The notes below the pieces were generated by a model. That model worked only from the letters and a program-made list of their open reading frames with translations. It made no database searches and was not told the origin of the DNA. From assembly GCA_024636405.1 (NCBI GenBank), contig JAGXHC010000001.1, forward strand, positions 1-8,470: a stretch of DNA of 8,470 nucleotides, given 5' to 3'. The position numbers and the translations under genes were made by a program. Position 1 is the stretch's first letter, and the number at the start of each line of letters is the position of its first letter. Positions 1 through 5,392 of this stretch are shown here, in pieces. The stretch is from Sulfitobacter sp. (GTDB lineage Bacteria; Pseudomonadota; Alphaproteobacteria; Rhodobacterales; Rhodobacteraceae).

Positions 1-153
1 CTTGATCTCGCGGTGGGCCTGCACCGCCAAAAGCGAATGGCCGCCAAGGGCAAAAAAACTGTCTTCGGCCCGCACGTCCGTTAAACCCAACACCTTGCAC
101 CAGACCCCGGCGATCGCGGCCTGAGTGGCGCTTGTCGGCGCCGCAGCGGTAAC
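1..153 (-). other. Carrier (thiolation) domain, cut by the window edge
   Basis: The start of a peptidyl carrier domain directly after the adenylation domain, with D-S-F-F-A-L-G-G-H-S-L. S1454 is the phosphopantetheine site. The remaining helices lie beyond the left edge. It is the expected site where glycine is tethered, formylated and oxidised. Confidence 0.93.
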
Positions 154-3100
154 CTGCGCAGCGCGGGCTGCCGTGCGCGTGCGCGGGGCGGGCAACGCCG
201 CGCGATCAATTTTCTTATTGGGCGTCAAGGGCATGGCCGACAAAGTTACGATGCGCGCGGGCACCATGATGTCCGGCAGCACCTTAGCCAGTTCCGCGCG
301 GGCGGCGTCTTCGTCCAGCGCGGCGTTGGCGGTGACATAGGCCACCAGTTGCGGACCTCCCTGCCCTTCGCGGGCGACCACGACAGATTGCGTTACCTCC
401 GGCAGGGCAGACAACCGCGCCTCGATCTCACCCAATTCAATCCGGTGACCGCGGACTTTCACCTGATGGTCCGCACGCCCCATAAAGCCAAGCGCGCCAT
501 CCGCACGCCATGCCGCCAGATCGCCGGTACGGTACATCCGACCGGGGGCAAATGGATTGGCAATGAACCGCTCTGCTGTCATCGCATCACGCCCCCAATA
601 GCCCAGGGTAACGCCATCGCCGCCGATCCACAGTTCACCCGGCGCGCCGGTGGGCACAGGCCGCACCTCGTCATCAAGGACATAGACCTGCGTGTTTGCG
701 ATGGGCGTGCCGATAGACGCTATGGCGTCGGCACTTTGTTCCAGGACTTGTGATGTGGACCAGATCGTCGTCTCTGTCGGGCCGTACATGTTCTTTATCC
801 GCGCGTCGGTACAAGACCGCAGCGCATCAACCAGCGCCCCCGGCAACGCCTCTCCGCCCAGCAGCAGATGGTCAATCCGCCCCAATGCGGCGCGCGCCGT
901 GTCATCGGCCAACAGCATTTGCGCCATGCTTGGTGTGCACTGCATGTGGCTGACATCATGCCGAACGATCTGCGCCGCCAAAGAGAAGTCATCGTCCTGC
1001 AGCGCAACACCCGCATTGGCCCGGCGCAGCACCTCTGCCAGTGGCGTCAGCCCTGCCATTACCTGATCCACAGGGATGCCGTAATCAATCAGACAGGCGA
1101 TTTCATCCACACCGATGCTCTTAAGCTGTTCGGTGCGCGCCAGACCGTCTTCGATCGTCCCGAACATGCCGCTGTCATTGAAATACCGCTCGAATGCAAA
1201 ATCAAGGATCGCGTCCATCTCCTCGGTGGACAGAGCGTCCAGATCGACCTGAAACGGGCTGGTAACGCCTGCGGGTTTCTTGAACGCCGGAAAGGCCCAG
1301 GCGTATTGCTTGATCAGCCCGGCCGCCGACCGAAGGTAATCCTTCATCGGTTCTCGCGCCACCTGTTCTGCGATCTCGCGGCTCTGCGCAAGAAAGCTGT
1401 GTAACATGAGGGTAACCTTGTGATCTTTTGGGTCGTGACCCGCAGCGCGCAAGGCGGTGTGGTAAATTTTGATCTTGTCGGCAACTTCCGCGACCGACTG
1501 GCCCAGAAGGTGCGTCAGCACGTTCGCACCAATCTCGCCGGCTTCTTTCCAGGTTTCGGGATTGCCCGCTGTCGTGACCCAGATGGGCAGTTCCGTTGAG
1601 ACCGGACGCGGCTGGGTCACAACGCTGAAGGGCGTGCCGTCCCTGGTGGGAAATTCAACGGCGTCGCCGCGCCAAAGACGGCGCAACTGGTCGATGGCGG
1701 CATACATCGCAGGCTTGTTGTCGGGGGGCGTGTTTTCGGGACGCAGCACGAAATCGTCCGGCTGCCAGCCGCTGGCAATGGCCAACCCCACGCGACCGTT
1801 GGTCAGATTGTCGATCACCGCCCATTCTTCCGCGATGCGCGCCGGGTGATGCAGCGGCGCGACACACGATCCTGCCCGCACGGAGATGTTTTGTGTCACC
1901 GCGGCCACGGCAGCACCGGTGACAGACGGGTTTGGATAGGGCCCGCCAAACGCGTGAAAGTGTCGCTCTGGCGTCCATACGGCGTTGAATCCATTCGCGT
2001 CTGCAAACTTTGCGCCTTCCAGCAGCAGCTCGTATTTTTTTGGCCCGACGCCGTCGTCGTTGCCCCAGTAAAAAAGGTTAAAGTCTATTTTGCGCGCAGA
2101 GACCACACGCGTATCGCCAGATATCATCCGCCGGCTGTCATCGCCCGCGAGCACCAGCTTAAAGCCCCGCGAAAGGGTCCAAAACAGCTCCAGCACAGAA
2201 ATATCAAACGACAGGCTGGTCACAGCCAGCCAGGCAGCACCCGACGCGTGGTCAATACGGTCGTCCATCCCGGCAAAGAAATTTGCCACATTGCCGTGGC
2301 TGACCATCACCCCCTTGGGCGTCCCGGTCGAACCGGAGGTATAGATCAGATAGGCCATATCACCCGTGCCAGCGCCGCCGGACGGATTGGTTTGCGCGGC
2401 AACCGCCAGACGCGGATCGGCGTCGATCAACAGCACCTGTGCATCGCCCGTGGGCAAACCCGCGGCAAGCGGTGTCTGGGTCACAATGACCGGTGTCGCG
2501 CTGTCCGTAATGTAATGTGCGATCCGGTCCGCCGGATACGCGGGATCAAGAGGCACATAGGCGCCCCCCGCCTTGAGAATACCAAGCGCGCCAACCAGCA
2601 GGTCAACACCGCGCACCGTGCAAAGCCCAACCGGGGTGCCGTTAATAACCCCCATATCGCGCAGCACATGCGCCAGACGGTTGGCGCGGGCGTTCAGCGC
2701 CGCATAGCTCAGGGTCTCGGACTCGAAGACCAGCGCCGGCGCATCAGGCGTTGCTGCCACCTGCGCCTCAAAAGCAGCATGGACTGGCTGTGGGTCAACT
2801 GGTTTCTCCGTGGCGTTCCATTCCGTCAGCACACGCATCTGTTCAGCCACAGGCAGCGCCCAGACGTCGCCGCAGGATTGCGCAGCCGCCATAGCCGCAA
2901 ACGCAGCCTCGATCCGCGCGCTGATCAAACCCGCTGTGGTGGCATCAATACGCGCAGTGTCATGGATCAAGACAGCTCCGGCTTCGGTCAGCGACAGCGT
3001 GACGACAGCACCCACAACAGGTTTCTCATCGGTCGTAATCGCAAATTCCGGCGTCCCTAGCGGCCCGATCAGCGGATCGCGTAATGGCAGATCGCGGGCA

Positions 3101-4395
3101 AAGCCGCCCAGGTCTGCCGCCTGCTGCATTTGATGCGCAACATGGTTCTGCACCTCAGCCAGCTGCGTCGCCGCCTGCGCCGCGAGGCGCAAGGGCACCC
3201 AGCCGCCACTCAAAAGCGGCGAAATCGGAGCAACCTGAAGCGCCAGATCGCCAGACGTCTGACCAGCACCACGCAACGCGATCAGCGCAACCGCCGTGGC
3301 TTTTTGAAGCTCACTTAGTCCGGCAGGACAGGACAGCGAAATTGTCTCGAGCGAACCCAATGCTTTGCCGCCGCGCGCCAGCGGTACGGCAACCGGGTCG
3401 CACTGCCGCAAGGCGCGCCGCCAATGTGTCTCGCCGCGCGCCAGTATCGGCGCCGCGTCATTCAACGTATCTGCATCCACCGATGACAGCCGATCTGCGA
3501 CCGCAACAAGCGTTGTGACATCAACGGCTCGGCCGTCCATATCGGTCAGCCGCGACAGCGCAACTGGCGCAGATCCGGTGGCTACGACAATCTGCTCTGG
3601 CGTTACGGCCAGAACCTCGCCTGCTGCACCCTCATGCGAGGCATCGGCGGTGACCGCGCCGACCCGCAATACGACATCGCCAATGGCCAGTTTCGCGGTT
3701 GTCAGCGGGTTGGCGTAGTCTCCGAAGTCCAGACCGCGGACCAGTGCGGAAATCGCCGTGGCGTCCTGTGTCAGGTCAAGGAACCCCATGCCCGCCGGAC
3801 GTTTATCCCGAGCGAAATAGCTGCGCTGGCTAAGATCCTGTTTCTGCGGCGACAAAGAATTGTTCTCGAGCTGTGCCAACACATCGCCAAAGCTTTCCAT
3901 TCCCGCCGCGTAACACTTGGAATTGAGGCTAAAGGCCGTCTCATCAGCAGCAATCTCCACGCTTTTTTGCGCCAAAAGATCACCTTCGTCCACGCCGCCC
4001 TGAATCAAGTGCCAGCTGACGCCGTGCACCGTTTCACCGTTTATGATCGCCCAGGCGGGCGTGTTCAGTCCGGCATAGCGCGGCAGCGGGCCATCGTGAA
4101 AGTTGATCGAGCCTTTCGTCGGCAGGGCCAGCAGTGCATCGGGAATGATGCGCAGGTTTGCCACGCTCAAAAGCCAGTCTGCCGGGTCGATCCCTGCACC
4201 GGTCGCCACGTCCGCGCTGCGCGAGAAGGTCGGCAGATCCTGCGCAGTTGCCCAATTCCGCACAGCATCATCGCGGGTGATCACCGCGACGATACGGTGC
4301 CCGCCCGCGATCAGCATATCACCGCAGGCAACGGTCAGGGATTCGTCGCCCATCAGAATGGCCGAGAAATGCGAGGGGTTAAAAGATGCGGTCAT
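1..4395 (-). CDS. NRPS initiation module: formyltransferase - C-domain remnant - adenylation domain with inserted luciferase-like monooxygenase - carrier (3' partial)
   Basis: A single open frame of 1465 codons that continues past the left edge. Domains by residue: formyltransferase 1-300; condensation-domain C-lobe remnant about 345-530; adenylation part 1 about 535-768; FMN-dependent luciferase-like monooxygenase about 769-1128; adenylation part 2 about 1129-1400; carrier domain from about 1415, with S1454 in L-G-G-H-S. Adenylation core motifs are all readable: A3 near 685-695, A4 with D731, A5 N-M-Y-G-P-T-E at 1202-1208, A7 Y-R-T-G-D-L, A8 with G-H-R-I-E-L, and A10 with K1395. The specificity code reads D731, I732, L735, S1156, L1178, G1180, M1203, I1211, W1212, K1395, close to the glycine code D-I-L-Q-L-G-L-I-W-K. 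The formylating N-terminus and lack of a functional condensation domain indicate chain initiation, so I infer that glycine is loaded, formylated and oxidised. The monooxygenase belongs to the type annotated MupA/Atu3671. The start is fixed by GGAGG 7 bases upstream. Further modules probably follow downstream. Confidence 0.95.
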   Translation of the reverse strand, partial: MTASFNPSHFSAILMGDESLTVACGDMLIAGGHRIVAVITRDDAVRNWATAQDLPTFSRSADVATGAGIDPADWLLSVANLRIIPDALLALPTKGSINFHDGPLPRYAGLNTPAWAIINGETVHGVSWHLIQGGVDEGDLLAQKSVEIAADETAFSLNSKCYAAGMESFGDVLAQLENNSLSPQKQDLSQRSYFARDKRPAGMGFLDLTQDATAISALVRGLDFGDYANPLTTAKLAIGDVVLRVGAVTADASHEGAAGEVLAVTPEQIVVATGSAPVALSRLTDMDGRAVDVTTLVAVADRLSSVDADTLNDAAPILARGETHWRRALRQCDPVAVPLARGGKALGSLETISLSCPAGLSELQKATAVALIALRGAGQTSGDLALQVAPISPLLSGGWVPLRLAAQAATQLAEVQNHVAHQMQQAADLGGFARDLPLRDPLIGPLGTPEFAITTDEKPVVGAVVTLSLTEAGAVLIHDTARIDATTAGLISARIEAAFAAMAAAQSCGDVWALPVAEQMRVLTEWNATEKPVDPQPVHAAFEAQVAATPDAPALVFESETLSYAALNARANRLAHVLRDMGVINGTPVGLCTVRGVDLLVGALGILKAGGAYVPLDPAYPADRIAHYITDSATPVIVTQTPLAAGLPTGDAQVLLIDADPRLAVAAQTNPSGGAGTGDMAYLIYTSGSTGTPKGVMVSHGNVANFFAGMDDRIDHASGAAWLAVTSLSFDISVLELFWTLSRGFKLVLAGDDSRRMISGDTRVVSARKIDFNLFYWGNDDGVGPKKYELLLEGAKFADANGFNAVWTPERHFHAFGGPYPNPSVTGAAVAAVTQNISVRAGSCVAPLHHPARIAEEWAVIDNLTNGRVGLAIASGWQPDDFVLRPENTPPDNKPAMYAAIDQLRRLWRGDAVEFPTRDGTPFSVVTQPRPVSTELPIWVTTAGNPETWKEAGEIGANVLTHLLGQSVAEVADKIKIYHTALRAAGHDPKDHKVTLMLHSFLAQSREIAEQVAREPMKDYLRSAAGLIKQYAWAFPAFKKPAGVTSPFQVDLDALSTEEMDAILDFAFERYFNDSGMFGTIEDGLARTEQLKSIGVDEIACLIDYGIPVDQVMAGLTPLAEVLRRANAGVALQDDDFSLAAQIVRHDVSHMQCTPSMAQMLLADDTARAALGRIDHLLLGGEALPGALVDALRSCTDARIKNMYGPTETTIWSTSQVLEQSADAIASIGTPIANTQVYVLDDEVRPVPTGAPGELWIGGDGVTLGYWGRDAMTAERFIANPFAPGRMYRTGDLAAWRADGALGFMGRADHQVKVRGHRIELGEIEARLSALPEVTQSVVVAREGQGGPQLVAYVTANAALDEDAARAELAKVLPDIMVPARIVTLSAMPLTPNKKIDRAALPAPRTRTAARAAQVTAAAPTSATQAAIAGVWCKVLGLTDVRAEDSFFALGGHSLLAVQAHREIK
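196..1011 (-). other. Adenylation domain, second part (motifs A5-A10)
   Basis: Residues about 1129-1400 complete the adenylation domain after the monooxygenase. The segment carries specificity positions S1156, L1178, G1180, M1203, I1211 and W1212. A5 is N-M-Y-G-P-T-E-T-T. A6 is G-E-L-W-I-G-G, A7 Y-R-T-G-D-L and A8 V-R-G-H-R-I-E-L-G-E-I-E. A10 is P-N-K-K-I-D-R, where K1395 is the catalytic lysine and Lys replaces the usual Gly before it. All motifs needed for aminoacyl-AMP formation and thiolation are intact, so the split domain should be active. Confidence 0.93.
1012..2091 (-). other. FMN-dependent luciferase-like monooxygenase domain inserted in the adenylation domain
   Basis: About 360 residues (769-1128) of the secondary-metabolism luciferase-like monooxygenase family sit between adenylation motifs A4 and A5. 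The segment opens with K-I-D-F-N-L-F-Y. It has W-T-P-E-R-H-F-H (807-814) followed by Y-P-N-P, then L-H-H-P with E-E-W (848-858), D-N-L-T-N-G-R and A-S-G-W (862-877), and later L-T-H-L-L-G-Q. These are the conserved blocks of the family. It should use reduced FMN and oxygen to oxidise the aminoacyl group on the adjacent carrier. No flavin reductase is visible, so reduced flavin must come from elsewhere. Family assignment is firm, while the atom oxidised is unknown. Confidence 0.92.
2092..2800 (-). other. Adenylation domain, first part (motifs A1-A4)
   Basis: AMP-binding enzyme fold at residues about 533-768. L-S-Y-A-A-L corresponds to A1, K-A-G-G-A-Y-V-P-L-D to A2, and Y-T-S-G-S-T-G-T-P-K-G (685-695) to the ATP-binding A3 loop. 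F-D-I-S-V-L-E carries A4 and the first three specificity positions (D731, I732, L735). The conserved aspartate that holds the substrate amine is present, supporting an alpha-amino acid substrate. The fold is then interrupted by the monooxygenase and resumes at about residue 1129. Confidence 0.93.
2806..3363 (-). other. Truncated condensation domain (C-lobe only)
   Basis: Residues about 345-530 resemble only the C-terminal lobe of an NRPS condensation domain. They show a helix with A-L-I-A-L-R, the segment leading to D-L-P-L-R, and a later stretch with V-T-L-S-L just before the adenylation domain. No H-H-x3-D-G catalytic motif occurs anywhere between the formyltransferase and the adenylation domain, and the segment is about half the usual 450 residues. 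I infer a remnant that cannot form peptide bonds and may act as a structural platform. Similarity is judged by eye only. Confidence 0.6.
3496..4395 (-). other. N-terminal formyltransferase domain of the NRPS
   Basis: Resembles methionyl-tRNA formyltransferase and the formylation domains at the start of NRPSs such as LgrA. The catalytic triad is complete: N98 and H100 in I-N-F-H-D-G-P-L-P-R-Y, and D136 in G-G-V-D-E-G-D. The 36-residue His-Asp spacing equals that of the Fmt family. H-G-V-S-W-H at 124-129 is also typical of the NRPS-linked form. Residues about 205-300 look like the C-terminal OB-fold subdomain of formyltransferases. It should transfer formyl from 10-formyl-tetrahydrofolate to the amine of the carrier-bound amino acid. 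Confidence 0.9.
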
Positions 4396-5387
4396 GGTGT
4401 ATCCTCCGAAGGCGCGCCCTGGATGTGGGGGCAGGCAGAGCGACGGCGCAATCCGAAACTGTGCCCTGCCAGATCTCGCAGGAACCCCGGTGCGTCGCGC
4501 GGTTCACGCCCCGACAATACGCAGCGCAGCCGGTGCAGCAGCCCCCCGGTCAGATGCGCCGCAAGTGCTGCACCGGCATAGATCCGTCCGTGGTTCTTGG
4601 TGAAATAGCGTCGGCGGCTGTCAAACCAATAAGTTGGCATGCGCCGCCAGTTCTTCATACCAGTCGAGACCGAGCCGATGTGCACGACCCGGCTTTCTGG
4701 AACGTACCAACATTCCCATCCTGACCGCGCAGCACGCAGGCACAGGTCAGTTTCCTCAAAGTAAAGAAAATAGCCCTCGTCGAACAGACCGATCTGTTGC
4801 AGCATCTCGCCACGCAACATGACGCTGGCGCCGGCGACCCAATCCACTTTGGTTAACTGCTGGGGGATGGGCCGCGCGACAACGCAACCCGGCATCAGCC
4901 GCGAGATAACACCGATCCGGGCAGCGCCTTCAAATTCGCTGGCGATGGAGGGGAACCGGAAGGCTGTGCGATGGGGTACATCGTCCGTACCGCGCAAATG
5001 GCTGCCGGCAATCCCAGCCTTTGGATGCGTCTGAAGATGCGCAAGCAGCGCAGAGATCGCCCCCCGGTCTGCGAAAGCATCCGAGTTCACGACATAGACA
5101 AAATCCGGTTCCGACCCGTCCGACATGCCGTAGCGAATGCCGATATTGTTGCCAGCGCCAAACCCGCCGTTGCGCGTGGCGGTGACAAATCTCACGCGGC
5201 CGTCCCAGCCGCGGTCCGTGATCGCTTGCCGCAGCACTGCTTCCGAACCGTCGCCGGACGCGTTGTCAACGATCACCATCTCGGCGTTTTGCAACGGCAT
5301 GTCCGCCAAAGCCGCCGATGCGGCGCGCAATGTCATATCGGCAGTGCGGTAGTTCAGCACGATAATCAGAAGGCTGGGGTTGGACAT
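4392..5387 (-). CDS. Family 2 glycosyltransferase (rhamnosyltransferase/WcaE-WbbL-like, COG1216 type)
   Basis: A 331-residue GT-A fold glycosyltransferase that should move a sugar from a nucleotide-sugar donor to an acceptor in the cytoplasm or at the inner membrane face. The N-terminal strand L-L-I-I-V-L-N-Y is followed by V-D-N-A-S-G-D-G-S (40-48), N-G-G-F-G-A-G-N-N (73-81) and a DxD-like N-S-D at 101-103 for metal and nucleotide-sugar binding. Further on are D-W-V-A-G-A (182-187) and F-D-E-x-Y-F-x-Y-F-E-E-T-D at 202-214, with an acidic cluster expected to supply the catalytic base, and H236 in V-V-H. These are the hallmarks of the rhamnosyltransferase-like branch. There is no signal peptide. 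A short hydrophobic, possibly amphipathic stretch near 285-303 could dock on membranes. It is wedged between PKS and NRPS genes (5-base gap upstream, 4-base overlap downstream), so it probably glycosylates the product or a lipid-linked precursor. Donor and acceptor cannot be assigned. Confidence 0.93.
   Translation of the reverse strand: MSNPSLLIIVLNYRTADMTLRAASAALADMPLQNAEMVIVDNASGDGSEAVLRQAITDRGWDGRVRFVTATRNGGFGAGNNIGIRYGMSDGSEPDFVYVVNSDAFADRGAISALLAHLQTHPKAGIAGSHLRGTDDVPHRTAFRFPSIASEFEGAARIGVISRLMPGCVVARPIPQQLTKVDWVAGASVMLRGEMLQQIGLFDEGYFLYFEETDLCLRAARSGWECWYVPESRVVHIGSVSTGMKNWRRMPTYWFDSRRRYFTKNHGRIYAGAALAAHLTGGLLHRLRCVLSGREPRDAPGFLRDLAGHSFGLRRRSACPHIQGAPSEDTP
4403..4407 (-). promoter_or_regulatory. 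Ribosome binding site of the NRPS gene, inside the glycosyltransferase end
   Basis: A full GGAGG on the minus strand, 7 bases before the ATG at 4395. It supports that start for the NRPS. Together with the ATGA stop/start overlap at 4392-4395 it indicates coupled translation of the two genes. Confidence 0.88.
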
Positions 5388-5392
5388 GACGC

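Noticed and set aside
1655..1978. A 107-codon minus-strand frame inside the NRPS
   Set aside because: It is out of frame with the monooxygenase domain, which is continuous here, so there is no frameshift. The translation is Arg-rich with no motif.
1846..3060. A 404-codon open frame on the plus strand
   Set aside because: It lies wholly antisense to the adenylation/monooxygenase part of the NRPS, whose motifs are intact across the whole stretch. Long antisense frames are expected in GC-rich coding DNA. Its translation shows no recognisable domain.
4392..4395. Possible sequencing error or gene fusion at the glycosyltransferase-NRPS junction
   Set aside because: The ATGA overlap with a GGAGG 7 bases before the ATG is a standard coupled gene junction, and the proteins are in different frames with natural ends.
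3634..4581. A 315-codon open frame on the plus strand
   Set aside because: It is antisense to the formyltransferase domain and the end of the glycosyltransferase, both well supported. The translation is rich in Arg, His and Gln without family motifs, typical of a shadow frame.
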